NCBI GenBank assembly: GCA_902493345.1
Contig: CABUPM010000001.1
Coordinates: 1 to 64,000, forward strand
DNA length: 64,000 nucleotides
Direction of reading: 5' to 3'
DNA from: an uncultured Eubacteriales bacterium
Lineage (GTDB): Bacteria > Bacillota > Clostridia > Lachnospirales > Bianqueaceae
The translations under genes and the position numbers were made by a program. This document shows positions 26,303 to 34,094 of the stretch, in pieces. Position 1 is the stretch's first letter. The number at the start of each line of letters is the position of its first letter. The notes beneath the pieces were generated by a model. It made no database searches and was not told where the DNA came from. It was given only the letters and a program-made list of their open reading frames with translations.

Positions 26303-26332
26303 CAGTATGGTTTACTGAAAGAAAAATATGTA
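26303..26332 (-). promoter_or_regulatory. Candidate sigma-G promoter of spoVAF
   Basis: On the minus strand, TACATA (26327-26332) and CATACTG (26303-26309) are 17 bp apart. They approximate the sigma-G consensus TGMATA-N17/18-CATWHTA with two and one mismatches. The place and spacing fit a forespore-expressed gene. No competing sigma-A promoter is obvious. Confidence 0.35.
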
Positions 26333-26430
26333 AAAGATATGTAAAGCAGGAGATATTTTTTGATTCTTTTAGAAGGGATGCACAATTTGAGGTTTTCGTG
26401 AAAATATTACTGGAAATATGCTGAAGCCTA

Positions 26431-26439
26431 TGTTATAAT
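26431..26439 (+). promoter_or_regulatory. Extended -10 promoter of prs
   Basis: TGT-TATAAT is a perfect extended -10 element. The -35 position (TGGAAA, 26411-26416) is poor. It lies 67 bp before the chosen start codon. Confidence 0.6.
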
Positions 26440-26505
26440 GAGGCTGTAGTAGCAATGCACTCATTTTTATCTACAATAGAAGAGATCTGGAAAGGTAGGA
26501 AGAAA

Positions 26506-27687
26506 ATGTCATTTAATATCACATCGGATCAGATCGAGCACAACCAGGTAGCTCCCCTGGGTATTCTTGTTATGAAGGGAACGGAGGAGATCAGCGCGAA
26601 GGTAAATGATCATCTGACGAAGCTGTATGCCAAGTATGAAGGCTCACAGCAGCGTGTGGAATCCTTCCTGATGAACGTAAGGTGCCCGCGTTTTCAGAGC
26701 GGGGACGGCAAGGGTGTGTTAGACCATTCCGTAAGAGGATTGGACGTTTATATCATCTGCGATCCGGGCAACTACAACTGCAGTTATAACATGTTTGGAC
26801 ACGAGGTTCCCATGTCTCCGGATGAGCATTTTGCGGATCTGAAGCGTGCGATTCAGGCTATTGGCGGTAAGGCGCATCGTATCAATGTGATCATGCCGAT
26901 CCTGTATGGCGGCCGTCAGCATCGTAAGAATGCCAGAGAATCTCTCGATTGCGCAGTAGCTTTGCAGGAGCTGCAGAACATGGGAGTATCGGAGGTTGTT
27001 ACCTTTGACGCGCATGATCCGCGTGTACAGAATGCGGTTCCGCTGATGGGCTTTGATAATGTAATTCCCTCTTACCAGACGCTGAAGGCTCTGCTCAAGC
27101 ATGTTCCGGATATTATGCTGGACAAGGACAATTTTATGGTTGTAAGCCCGGATGCCGGCGCGATGGACCGGAATGTATATTATGCTTCCGTCCTGGGCGT
27201 GGAGTTGGGGATGTATTATAAGCGGCGTGATTTTTCCGTAATCAAGAACGGACGCAACCCGATCGTTGCGCATGAGTTCTTGGGCGGCGATGTCAGCGGC
27301 AAGGATATTTTCATCTATGATGATATTATTTCTTCCGGTGAATCCATGCTGGATATTGCTTATGATTTGCGGAAGCGCGGCGCGGGCCGTATTTTTGCCG
27401 GTTGTACCTACGCGCTCTTTACCGAGGGAATCGACAAGTTCCAGACAGCCGTTGACAACGGAGTTTTGTCCGGAGTCCTTTCTACCAATCTGACATACCG
27501 CAGGCCGGAGCTGATGGAAGCTCCCTGGTATTATGAGGTAGATTGTTCCAAGTATATGGCTTATCTGATCGCGGCGCTGAATCACGATATGTCGGTAAGT
27601 CTTCTGCTGGATCCTCTGAGTAAAATCAATAATCTGGTTAAGGGCCATCGCGAAGAGTCCAAGGACCAACAGCTGGATCTCTTTTAA
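26506..27687 (+). CDS. prs: Ribose-phosphate pyrophosphokinase, long form
   Basis: Prs makes PRPP from ribose 5-phosphate and ATP for nucleotide, His and Trp synthesis. The 393-residue product is longer than the usual ~315 residues, with an N-terminal extension and C-terminal tail, as seen in a Clostridia-specific subgroup. The PRPP loop is IFIYDDIISSGESMLD, and the flag region contains VTFDAHDPRVQNAVP. The frame opens at 26455, but the ATG at 26506 has AGGAAG 4-8 nt upstream and lies closer to the conserved part. Confidence 0.9.
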   Translation: MSFNITSDQIEHNQVAPLGILVMKGTEEISAKVNDHLTKLYAKYEGSQQRVESFLMNVRCPRFQSGDGKGVLDHSVRGLDVYIICDPGNYNCSYNMFGHEVPMSPDEHFADLKRAIQAIGGKAHRINVIMPILYGGRQHRKNARESLDCAVALQELQNMGVSEVVTFDAHDPRVQNAVPLMGFDNVIPSYQTLKALLKHVPDIMLDKDNFMVVSPDAGAMDRNVYYASVLGVELGMYYKRRDFSVIKNGRNPIVAHEFLGGDVSGKDIFIYDDIISSGESMLDIAYDLRKRGAGRIFAGCTYALFTEGIDKFQTAVDNGVLSGVLSTNLTYRRPELMEAPWYYEVDCSKYMAYLIAALNHDMSVSLLLDPLSKINNLVKGHREESKDQQLDLF

Positions 27688-27693
27688 GAGAGT

Positions 27694-27721
27694 TTAAAGC
27701 CGCCCTGAGGGGCGGCTTTAA
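27694..27721 (+). terminator. Perfect 12-bp hairpin after prs
   Basis: TTAAAGCCGCCC-TGAG-GGGCGGCTTTAA lies 6 nt after the prs stop. The stem is strong but only TTTAATATAAAT follows, so it may terminate partially and let transcription enter the LUD-domain gene, which has no clear promoter. Confidence 0.6.
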
Positions 27722-27745
27722 TATAAATAAAGGGAGGAATCTTAT

Positions 27746-28387
27746 ATGAATGATCCATTGAAAAAATGGCGCTATGAGGCGATCGGCAAGTCGATTACCG
27801 AAACATTGAAGGAAAAAGAGTTTGATGCGCACTATGTAGACAATCTGGAAGAAGCAACCCAGATGGTTCTGGATATGGTTCCGGAAGGCGCTTTGATCGG
27901 TTTGGGCGGTTCTGTAACGCTGAATCAGATGGGTGTGATCGATACGTTCCGTCATGGCAATTATCGTTTGATTGATCGCTATCAATGTTCGAATCATGCA
28001 GAAGAAGTACAGAAGTATCATGAGGCGTTAAACGCTGAGTATTTCCTATGTAGTACCAACGCGATCACAAAGACGGGAGAACTGGTCAATATGGATTGTT
28101 CCGGCAACCGTGTTGCTGCCATGATTTTTGGACCGCAGCGTGTGATCATCGTCGCCGGAGCCAATAAGGTCGTTGAAGACCTGAACGCTGCCATGGCGCG
28201 TATTAAGGAAGTGGCCCCGCTAAACGCAAAGCGGATCCGGCACGATACGCCATGTACACATAGCGGCTACTGCGAGGACTGCAAGACTCGAAAGAGGATG
28301 TGCAACTATATGACGGTGATCTACCATGGTATGAAAAATCCGGGACGTATTACAGTGATCGTTGTAGGAGACGAAGTGGGATTATAA
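27746..28387 (+). CDS. LUD-domain (LutC/YkgG-like) protein
   Basis: This 213-residue cytosolic protein belongs to the LUD superfamily, related to lactate utilisation protein LutC. Features are MVPEGALIGLGGSVTLNQMG, the ligand-binding segment CSTNAITKTGELVNMD and the C-terminal cysteine motif CTHSGYCEDCKTRKRMC, which could bind metal. AGGGAGG precedes the start by about 8 nt. No lutA or lutB neighbours are present, so a role in lactate oxidation is not supported by context. Confidence 0.8.
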   Translation: MNDPLKKWRYEAIGKSITETLKEKEFDAHYVDNLEEATQMVLDMVPEGALIGLGGSVTLNQMGVIDTFRHGNYRLIDRYQCSNHAEEVQKYHEALNAEYFLCSTNAITKTGELVNMDCSGNRVAAMIFGPQRVIIVAGANKVVEDLNAAMARIKEVAPLNAKRIRHDTPCTHSGYCEDCKTRKRMCNYMTVIYHGMKNPGRITVIVVGDEVGL

Positions 28388-28404
28388 AAAGGGAGATTAT
28401 TAAA

Positions 28405-28450
28405 ACAAGCCATGTCTGACGTATATAAGTCGGACATGGCTTGTTTGTTT
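28405..28450 (+). terminator. Intrinsic terminator of the LUD-domain gene
   Basis: A 16-bp stem starting ACAAGCCATGTC (28405-28420) pairs with 28429-28444, loop GTATATAA, with one G-U pair. TTGTTTAT follows. It lies between the convergent LUD-domain gene and lexA and may serve both. Confidence 0.8.
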
Positions 28451-28484
28451 ATAAGGATTCATCGGTTGAAGGAGAGTGAGGGAC

Positions 28485-29150
28485 TCATTCCAAGCGGCGG
28501 TAGACACCGATCACTCGGCCGAGGACCGAAGCGTCTTTGACATAAATCGGCTTCATATAATCATTTTCCGGCTGCAGACGGATAAAATCCTTTTCACGGA
28601 AAAAGCGCTTTACAGTTGCGCTGTCATCAATTAAGGCAACAACAATGTCGCCGTTGTGCGCTGTGCTCTGCTGTGTAACCAGGATCATATCTCCATCCAG
28701 AATGCCGGCATTGATCATGCTCTCGCCGCGAACCTTCAGCATGAAGGCTTTTTCCGGGTCGCTTCCAAGACATTCCAGAGGCAAAGCAAAATATTCTTCG
28801 ATATTTTCGACAGCCAGGATGGGTTCGCCGGCGGTTACCCGACCAATAATCGGGACCTGGCCGATCTCCGACTGGGGAACAGAACGGAACTCCTGCTCCG
28901 GTACATCCTCCGGCAGATACTCCTTTTCCGGATGGTATAGAATCTCAATAGCACGCGGTTTGGTAGGATCGCGGCGAATATAGCCCTTTCTCTCCAGACG
29001 CTCTAGGTGTCCATGGACGGTAGAAGTAGAACTCAGATTGGCTGCTTCGCAGATCTCACGGACTGACGGCGGATAGCCGCGCTGTGCCTGCTTTTGTATG
29101 ATAAAATTCAGGATTTGCTGCTGCTTAGGTGATAAATCCTTGCTCTTCAC
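28485..29150 (-). CDS. lexA: LexA repressor
   Basis: LexA represses SOS genes and self-cleaves on RecA filaments. The 221-residue protein has an N-terminal winged helix ([20 protein letters not shown]), the cleavage site Ala107-Gly108 in VTAGEP, and the catalytic pair Ser144 (RGESMINAG) and Lys181 (SATVKRFF). It is slightly longer than the usual ~205 residues because of an extended linker. LexA boxes overlap its own -35, so it is autoregulated. It is divergent from a yneA-like gene, as in Bacillus. Confidence 0.97.
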   Translation of the reverse strand: MKSKDLSPKQQQILNFIIQKQAQRGYPPSVREICEAANLSSTSTVHGHLERLERKGYIRRDPTKPRAIEILYHPEKEYLPEDVPEQEFRSVPQSEIGQVPIIGRVTAGEPILAVENIEEYFALPLECLGSDPEKAFMLKVRGESMINAGILDGDMILVTQQSTAHNGDIVVALIDDSATVKRFFREKDFIRLQPENDYMKPIYVKDASVLGRVIGVYRRLE

Positions 29151-29195
29151 GGTATCATATCCTTTCTTTCAATGAATCCATAATCATATATTCTT

Positions 29196-29224
29196 AGTAT
29201 AACATATCTTACTGTAAAAGTCAA
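29196..29224 (-). promoter_or_regulatory. Promoter of lexA
   Basis: On the minus strand, TTGACT (29219-29224) and TATACT (29196-29201) are 17 bp apart. The first LexA box (29223-29234) touches the -35. Confidence 0.75.
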
Positions 29225-29234
29225 ACAATTGTTC
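29223..29234. promoter_or_regulatory. LexA box 1
   Basis: AAACAATTGTTC followed by G fits the Gram-positive LexA site GAAC-N4-GTTC with one mismatch and adjoins the lexA -35. Confidence 0.65.
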
Positions 29235-29246
29235 GTGAAAAAATGA

Positions 29247-29258
29247 GAAGATACGTTC
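29247..29258. promoter_or_regulatory. LexA box 2
   Basis: GAAGATACGTTC followed by G fits GAAC-N4-GTTC with one mismatch. It lies between the divergent promoters. Confidence 0.5.
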
Positions 29259-29277
29259 GTTTTTTTGAGAAAAAGTA

Positions 29278-29306
29278 TTGACAGAAACATTTGTTCGTGG
29301 TAGAAT
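29278..29306 (+). promoter_or_regulatory. Promoter of the yneA-like gene
   Basis: TTGACA (29278-29283, consensus) and TAGAAT (29301-29306) have a 17-bp spacer, and LexA box 3 fills the spacer. Repression by LexA would be direct steric occlusion. Confidence 0.8.
29285..29296. promoter_or_regulatory. LexA box 3
   Basis: AAACATTTGTTC followed by G fits GAAC-N4-GTTC with one mismatch and lies inside the yneA-like promoter spacer. Confidence 0.7.
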
Positions 29307-29320
29307 CGACTCATAAACAA

Positions 29321-29332
29321 GAACATACATTC
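29321..29332. promoter_or_regulatory. LexA box 4
   Basis: GAACATACATTC fits GAAC-N4-GTTC with one mismatch and lies just after the predicted transcription start of the yneA-like gene. Confidence 0.55.
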
Positions 29333-29355
29333 CGATCTGAAAGGAGAACACTATC

Positions 29356-29697
29356 ATGACTATGAATCCTTCTGTATCTCACAATGCGGTTTCCCGCTCT
29401 CATTCTTTTGGCGCTTCTAAGTACGTGATTGGAGCATTGGTGCTTATAATTGGCTTATTTGCAATGTTTTTTCTGCGGCAGCCGACATTCGCGCAGGAGG
29501 ACTCTGTTATAGTATATGAGTCCGTACAGATTCACGAAGGCGACTCTTTGTGGTCGATTGCCGAACAGTATGCTGTAGAGGAACAAGACATACGTTCGTA
29601 TATACAGGATATATGTTCGCTGAATGATTTGTCATCGGATGAGACAATTTACGCGGGACAGTATTTGATCCTGCCGATCACACGGACAATGCACTGA
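29356..29697 (+). CDS. YneA-like SOS cell-division inhibitor (TM + LysM)
   Basis: This 113-residue protein has a transmembrane helix (about residues 25-43, YVIGALVLIIGLFAMFFL) followed by an extracellular LysM domain (about residues 55-108, VQIHEGDSLWSIAEQYAV to YAGQYLILPI). This is the architecture of Bacillus YneA, which delays division during the SOS response and is encoded divergently from lexA. AAGGAG lies 8-9 nt before the ATG. LexA boxes cover its promoter. Low sequence conservation is normal for this family, so the call rests on architecture and context. Confidence 0.85.
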   Translation: MTMNPSVSHNAVSRSHSFGASKYVIGALVLIIGLFAMFFLRQPTFAQEDSVIVYESVQIHEGDSLWSIAEQYAVEEQDIRSYIQDICSLNDLSSDETIYAGQYLILPITRTMH

Positions 29698-29698
29698 T

Positions 29699-30787
29699 TT
29701 ATTCTTCTGTCTGCGGATCATCATCATCTTTTTCACGGCGCAGTGTAACAGCGTTGGCGGCCATTCTCCTTCGGGAGTCCTCCATCTGTGCATAATGGCG
29801 CCGTGTCGTATTTACATCCTTGTGCCCCAGTACGTCTGCTACCAGATAGATGTCGCCTGTTTCGCTGTACAAGGCCGTGCCGTAGGTGCTGCGCAGCTTA
29901 TGGGGAGATATTTTCTTCATACGGGTGACGACAGAGGCGTATTTTTTGACGATATTCTCAACAGCCCGCACGGTGAGACGCCGTTTCTGCATCGATAAAA
30001 AGAGGGCGTCTTCGTGGCCGCTTTGCGGAATAATATGCTTTCGTTCCTCCAGATAGGGCTTCAGCGCGTCTTCAACCTCACGTCCAAAGTAGAGGACCGC
30101 TTCATTGCCGCCCTTGCGTGTGATCTTTAATCCGTTGATACTGGAATCGATATCGCTCAGGTTCAGTCCTACACATTCAGACACACGCATTCCTGTTCCG
30201 AGAAGCAGGGTAATCAGAGCGAGATCTCTGGCATGTGTATATTTATGATAGATCTGCTGGCGGCTCGTCAGCTTTTCTCCGGAATCGACCTCGTCCAATA
30301 GGCGGGCTACTTCATCGACCTCCAGACGGATGATGTTTTTTTCGTGGATCTTGGGAGTATCGACCAACATTGCGGGATTGCCCTGGATTTTCTGCTTCTT
30401 ATAGAAGTACTTGAAGAGACTGCGGACAGCGGCGATCTTTCGCGCTTTTCCGTTTTCACCGTTCTGCATCTCTGTGAGTTCCCCCTCGGAAGTCTCTTTT
30501 TCGTAATAGGTCAGATATTCCAGAAAACGCTCAATATCCTGAACGCCTACCAGATTCAGGTCCTTCAGCGTCAGATCATGCATCTTTTTTCCTTGAAATG
30601 CAGGGATATATTCTGTCAGGTACTGAAAAAAGATCTTCAGGTCATAGGCATATCCCAGACGCGTTCTTTCTGCTGTCGTAGGTTCAATTCCTCGAAAATA
30701 TTCAAAACAGAAATCCGGCAGTTCCAACAGAAGGTCCCGCAGACGGAGGATCATCTTGCGGCGCTGTTCTTCATGATAGCTGCTCAT
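29699..30787 (-). CDS. Tyrosine recombinase, XerS/XerD-like
   Basis: This 362-residue site-specific recombinase has an N-terminal SAM-like DNA-binding domain (about 1-125) and a catalytic domain with Arg in GTGMRVSECVGL, HKLRST, LGHKD and the nucleophile Tyr in TTRRHYAQ. Length and N-terminus (LLELPDFCFEYFRG) recall the single-recombinase XerS type. It is probably the housekeeping chromosome-dimer resolvase rather than a mobile-element integrase, since no excisionase, att repeat or cargo lies nearby. The frame is open to 30877, but the ATG at 30787 overlaps the ttcA stop (ATGA) and has GGTGGAG 5 nt upstream. Confidence 0.85.
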   Translation of the reverse strand: MSSYHEEQRRKMILRLRDLLLELPDFCFEYFRGIEPTTAERTRLGYAYDLKIFFQYLTEYIPAFQGKKMHDLTLKDLNLVGVQDIERFLEYLTYYEKETSEGELTEMQNGENGKARKIAAVRSLFKYFYKKQKIQGNPAMLVDTPKIHEKNIIRLEVDEVARLLDEVDSGEKLTSRQQIYHKYTHARDLALITLLLGTGMRVSECVGLNLSDIDSSINGLKITRKGGNEAVLYFGREVEDALKPYLEERKHIIPQSGHEDALFLSMQKRRLTVRAVENIVKKYASVVTRMKKISPHKLRSTYGTALYSETGDIYLVADVLGHKDVNTTRRHYAQMEDSRRRMAANAVTLRREKDDDDPQTEE

Positions 30788-31512
30788 GGTTTCTCCACCG
30801 GCAGCTGCCAGCTGGGAATGCTGGTCTGGATGGCACGGAAGGTGCGCTCGGTTGTCTGACCGATCTCCTTGTTCCATTGACGCAGATGTTCCTTAAAATC
30901 TCGGCGGGTAGTATTGCCGTCGGCCGGACATGGATTCTTGACAATCGGCAGTTCCATATTACGGGCAAAGGCAATAATATCGGCTTCCGGCGTATAGATC
31001 AGCGGACGGATGGCATAGAGCTGCATCCGGTCCCAATACGTGACAGGAGCGAAAGTGTGAATACGTCCTTCATAGAACAGACTCATAAAGAATGTCTCTA
31101 TAGCATCTTCTTTATGGTGTCCCAGAGCGATTTTGTTGCATCCATTTGCCTTAGCAAACTCATTGAGCGCACCCTTTCGCATTTTAGAACAGAGAGAGCA
31201 GGGGTTCTCTTCTTTGCGTTCATCAAACACGATCGGTCCGATATCAGTGGGAATTACAGAGTAGGGGATTTCGTGCTCGGCCATAAAGGCTTCCAGACGG
31301 GAGGTATCAAAATTCGGAAACCCTAGGGAGACAGTAAATGCAATAAGATCAAAGTGCTTTGGGTAAAATCTTTGCAGCCCCTTTAACGCAAGAGCGAGTG
31401 TAATGCTGTCCTTGCCGCCGGAGACACCGACTGCGATCTTATCTCCTTCCTGAATCATCTGATAATCATCGATAGCTTTTCGGGTATAGCTCAAAAGCCG
31501 CTGGTATGTCAC
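30784..31512 (-). CDS. ttcA: TtcA-like tRNA 2-thiocytidine synthetase
   Basis: TtcA-type enzymes adenylate and thiolate C32 of some tRNAs using an Fe-S cluster. The 242-residue protein has the PP-loop VGVSGGKDSITLALAL, the CSLCSKMR pair of cysteines, a third cysteine in KNPCPADGNTTR and LGHHKEDAIETFFMSL. The start is a GTG with AAGGCGG 6-8 nt upstream. It is co-transcribed with the recombinase gene. The substrate assignment is at family level. Confidence 0.88.
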   Translation of the reverse strand: MTYQRLLSYTRKAIDDYQMIQEGDKIAVGVSGGKDSITLALALKGLQRFYPKHFDLIAFTVSLGFPNFDTSRLEAFMAEHEIPYSVIPTDIGPIVFDERKEENPCSLCSKMRKGALNEFAKANGCNKIALGHHKEDAIETFFMSLFYEGRIHTFAPVTYWDRMQLYAIRPLIYTPEADIIAFARNMELPIVKNPCPADGNTTRRDFKEHLRQWNKEIGQTTERTFRAIQTSIPSWQLPVEKP

Positions 31513-31547
31513 GCTAGGACCGCCTTTCTATATCATAATATGATTAT

Positions 31548-31575
31548 ATTATAACATAAAGCAGGATTTTTTCAA
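31548..31575 (-). promoter_or_regulatory. Promoter of ttcA-recombinase operon
   Basis: On the minus strand, TTGAAA (31570-31575) and TATAAT (31548-31553) are 16 bp apart. The flanking sequence 31535-31552 is an AT-rich inverted repeat (ATAATAT/ATATTAT). Confidence 0.6.
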
Positions 31576-31594
31576 GTATGCGGTACAAGAAATA

Positions 31595-31608
31595 TTTTGC
31601 GAATAGTT
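31595..31608. repeat. 14-bp direct repeat, copy 1 (upstream of rubrerythrin)
   Basis: TTTTGCGAATAGTT occurs here, 86 bp before the rubrerythrin start, and again at 32333-32346 just after its terminator stem. The significance is unknown. Confidence 0.5.
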
Positions 31609-31693
31609 AGTGGGAGAAATAGTGAGAAGTGCTGTGCATATTTTTTCCAAAAGGATTCATACTGAACTTGTAGATTTTTTAAGGAGGCATACT

Positions 31694-32278
31694 ATGAATC
31701 TTGAAGGAACCGAGACAGCCCGCAGCCTTATGAAGGCCTTTGCCGGTGAATCACAGGCTAGAAACCGGTATATGATCTATGCAGAAAAAGCACATCAGGA
31801 AGGTTTGCATCAGATTGCTCAGATCTTTACAATAACGGCATCCAATGAGGATGCACACGCAAAACAGTTTTTTCAGGCTATGAACGAATATGGCTTAAAT
31901 CAGCGTACGGTAGATATTGCGGCAGATTTTCCGGTAGCGATCAATAACACGATGACCAATCTGGAATCCGCAGCGCAAGGTGAACACGAAGAACACGCGA
32001 AGCTGTATCCGGAATACGCGCGGATCGCCGGACAAGAAGGTTTTCCGGGGATTGCAAGGCTTTTTACAGATATAGCGTCCATTGAAAAAAATCATGAAGA
32101 ACGTTTTCGGGCTTTTTACGAACTTGTTCGGGATAATGAACTTTTGAAAAAGGATGTCGAGATCACATGGATATGCGATGTGTGCGGATATATTTATACG
32201 GGGACAGAACCGCCCAAGATCTGTCCGGTATGTAAAAATCCCCAGGGATATTATCAGGTTCACAGGAAGGATTATTGA
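31694..32278 (+). CDS. rbr: Rubrerythrin
   Basis: Rubrerythrin reduces hydrogen peroxide in anaerobes. The 194-residue protein has a ferritin-like di-iron domain (EGTETARSLMKAFAGESQAR, NEDAHAKQ, GEHEEHAKLYPEYARIA, EKNHEERF) and a C-terminal rubredoxin domain with CDVCGYIY and CPVCK holding one iron. The frame opens at 31610, but the ATG at 31694 has AAGGAGG 6-7 nt upstream. No clear PerR box is visible. Confidence 0.95.
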   Translation: MNLEGTETARSLMKAFAGESQARNRYMIYAEKAHQEGLHQIAQIFTITASNEDAHAKQFFQAMNEYGLNQRTVDIAADFPVAINNTMTNLESAAQGEHEEHAKLYPEYARIAGQEGFPGIARLFTDIASIEKNHEERFRAFYELVRDNELLKKDVEITWICDVCGYIYTGTEPPKICPVCKNPQGYYQVHRKDY

Positions 32279-32308
32279 GTGTTTTCGGAAGAAGTGGCCT
32301 CTTTTTCA

Positions 32309-32336
32309 ACACAACTTTTCGTAAAAGTTGTGTTTT
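32309..32336 (+). terminator. Intrinsic terminator of rubrerythrin
   Basis: Stem ACACAACTTTT (32309-32319) with AAAAGTTGTGT (32323-32333), loop CGT, followed by TTT. Its tail runs into the second copy of the 14-bp repeat. Confidence 0.75.
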
Positions 32337-32346
32337 GCGAATAGTT
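32333..32346. repeat. 14-bp direct repeat, copy 2 (after rubrerythrin)
   Basis: TTTTGCGAATAGTT is identical to 31595-31608, in the same orientation, 738 bp apart. Confidence 0.5.
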
Positions 32347-32384
32347 GCGGACAAACAAAAAAGCCCTCTTTCCCCAAAAAAGAC

Positions 32385-32427
32385 AAAATAAAACACACGG
32401 ATTCATTGTCTGAATGATCCGTGTGTT
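32385..32427 (-). terminator. Intrinsic terminator of the rplU-rsfS operon
   Basis: On the minus strand a stem of about 15 bp (AACACACGGAT paired with ATCCGTGTGTT, plus inner pairs) is followed by TTATTTTGTCTTTTTT. It lies 11 nt past the rsfS stop. Confidence 0.8.
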
Positions 32428-32437
32428 ACATAGACTT

Positions 32438-32812
32438 TTATAATTCCTCCGGTGCGACCTTTTTTCCGTCTGACCAGATTCGTTCCAAATTATAAAAGAC
32501 GCGGGCTTCCTGACTAAATACATGAATGATCACGCGCTGGAAATCGATGAGGCCCCAAGTACAGGTGTTCAGGCCTTCCTTGTCAGAAGCTTCGTATCCG
32601 GCTTCCGCCAGCTTTTCCTCCACTTCATCCAGCAGAGCCTTAACATGGTTGGGATTGCGGCCGTGAGCGATAACAAAATAGTCGGCCAGGACAGAGACTT
32701 CGTGGATGTCCAAAATACGGATATCCTCCCCCATCTTATCTTCCAAAGCCTTATAAGCGATTTTTGCCATTTTGGCGGATTCTTTTAAATCCTCCTGTAA
32801 TGATTTTTCCAT
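32438..32812 (-). CDS. rsfS: Ribosome silencing factor RsfS
   Basis: RsfS binds ribosomal protein L14 and blocks subunit joining during starvation. The 124-residue protein has the family core DIRILDIHEVSVLADYFVIA, GRNPNHVKALLDEVEE, GLIDFQRVIIHVF and FYNLERIW. AAAGGAG precedes the start by 8 nt. It follows yqeK by 17 nt, the usual order. Confidence 0.95.
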   Translation of the reverse strand: MEKSLQEDLKESAKMAKIAYKALEDKMGEDIRILDIHEVSVLADYFVIAHGRNPNHVKALLDEVEEKLAEAGYEASDKEGLNTCTWGLIDFQRVIIHVFSQEARVFYNLERIWSDGKKVAPEEL

Positions 32813-32829
32813 TCAGTTGGCTCCTTTCT

Positions 32830-33402
32830 TTACTGATTTGACAGATTCTGCAGTGCTTCCATAGTATAGGGATGTACGGTAAGATTCTGTCGATGCAGGT
32901 ATTCGACGGTATTTTTCAAAATATAAAGTGTGCCCTGATCCAGATCTTTCGACAAAAGCTCCCGTGCCTCTTCCAGACCCGGGAATGGTTTGCGGCCCGG
33001 CTCCGTATAATCAGCAGAAAATATGATTTTGTCAAGAAGAGTCATTTCGGCTCGGCCGGTGGTATGATACCGAATTGCATTCAGGATTTCCGGGGAAAAT
33101 ACATTCCCGAAGCGCTGCTGTGCCGTATAAGGCGCGGCAAAAGCATGTAAAAGCTGCGGATAGGCGCTGTTGGGACCCAGATCAACATGTTCCTTTTCAC
33201 AGATCTGCAGCAATTCCTCTTCAGACAGATTTTTGGCGCAGTCATGAAGTAAGGCTGCGGTGGATGCTTCTGCCTCAGAGATGCCGTAGGCTCTGGCTAG
33301 GCGGACAGCGGTCTCTTCAACGCCCAAGGTATGTAAGAAGCGTTTGGGCTTGAGGGTATCATATAACCAGCGGATGATTTCGATTCTTGTCGGGCTGTTC
33401 AT
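32830..33402 (-). CDS. yqeK: YqeK-type HD hydrolase (Ap4A, symmetrical)
   Basis: YqeK hydrolyses diadenosine tetraphosphate to two ADP. The 190-residue protein has His in RFLHTLGVEETAVRLA, the HD pair in ALLHDCAKNLSEEEL and the C-terminal Asp in DKIIFSADYTEPGR. It starts inside the nadD stop (4-nt overlap), so it is translationally coupled to nadD. Confidence 0.93.
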   Translation of the reverse strand: MNSPTRIEIIRWLYDTLKPKRFLHTLGVEETAVRLARAYGISEAEASTAALLHDCAKNLSEEELLQICEKEHVDLGPNSAYPQLLHAFAAPYTAQQRFGNVFSPEILNAIRYHTTGRAEMTLLDKIIFSADYTEPGRKPFPGLEEARELLSKDLDQGTLYILKNTVEYLHRQNLTVHPYTMEALQNLSNQ

Positions 33403-34073
33403 CTCTCGGCGGCCTCCTCTTTCTGATACAGATGATACTTTTGAATGAAATTCTCAACCGATTCTGGTACCAGATACTTGATAGAGCGTCCGGATTGAAT
33501 CCTGGCGCGGATATCGGAGGAAGATATGGACAGGGCTGGTACCTCGAGAAAATGAAACTTACGCAGCGGATTATCTTCATGGGTGGTAAGAATCCGGCGC
33601 ATCAGCTCTTCTTTATTGTATCCGGGACGTGTTGCGGCCACAAAAGTACAGGAGGCCAGGAGTTCCTCCGCGTTATGCCAGCTGAACATTTGATAGAACG
33701 CATCCGCACCGGTAATAAAGAAGATCTCCGTATCCGGTCCGTAAATCTCCTGTAAGGCATGAATGGTATCAATGGTATAGGTATACCCCACACGATCGAT
33801 CTCTAAACGGGAAACATAAAAGTCATCGTTGGACTCTGTAGCCAATAGAGTCATCAGATACCGGTTCTCCGGATCACTGATGACCCGATCTGATTTATGC
33901 GGTGGCCGTCCGGTAGGGATGAACAGCACCTGATCGATCTGAAACTCCTGGCGGACAGCCTCCGCTGTTACGAGGTGTCCGTAATGGATCGGGTCAAAGG
34001 TTCCGCCCATCACAGCGACCCGTTTCGCTCTCGGATCATACAAATCATGGAATACGGCTCGATTTTCCGTCAT
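33399..34073 (-). CDS. nadD: Nicotinate-nucleotide adenylyltransferase
   Basis: NadD adenylates nicotinate mononucleotide in NAD synthesis. The 224-residue protein has the nucleotidyltransferase motif GGTFDPIHYGHL near residue 23 and the C-terminal ISSSDIRARIQSGRSIKYL. An N-terminal extension of about 17 residues precedes the usual start; AGAGGA lies 7 nt before the chosen ATG, so it is probably real. Confidence 0.95.
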   Translation of the reverse strand: MTENRAVFHDLYDPRAKRVAVMGGTFDPIHYGHLVTAEAVRQEFQIDQVLFIPTGRPPHKSDRVISDPENRYLMTLLATESNDDFYVSRLEIDRVGYTYTIDTIHALQEIYGPDTEIFFITGADAFYQMFSWHNAEELLASCTFVAATRPGYNKEELMRRILTTHEDNPLRKFHFLEVPALSISSSDIRARIQSGRSIKYLVPESVENFIQKYHLYQKEEAAER

Positions 34074-34094
34074 TTTGGTATCCTCTTTTTAGTT

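Noticed and set aside
29699..30787. Tyrosine recombinase as the mark of an integrated element
   Set aside because: No excisionase, att-like duplication, cargo genes or composition change; it overlaps ttcA and sits in a conserved SOS neighbourhood, which suggests a housekeeping Xer role.
31535..31552. AT-rich inverted repeat ATAATAT/ATATTAT as a dif site
   Set aside because: It overlaps the ttcA -10 region and lacks the two 11-bp recombinase arms expected for dif; probably AT-rich promoter sequence.
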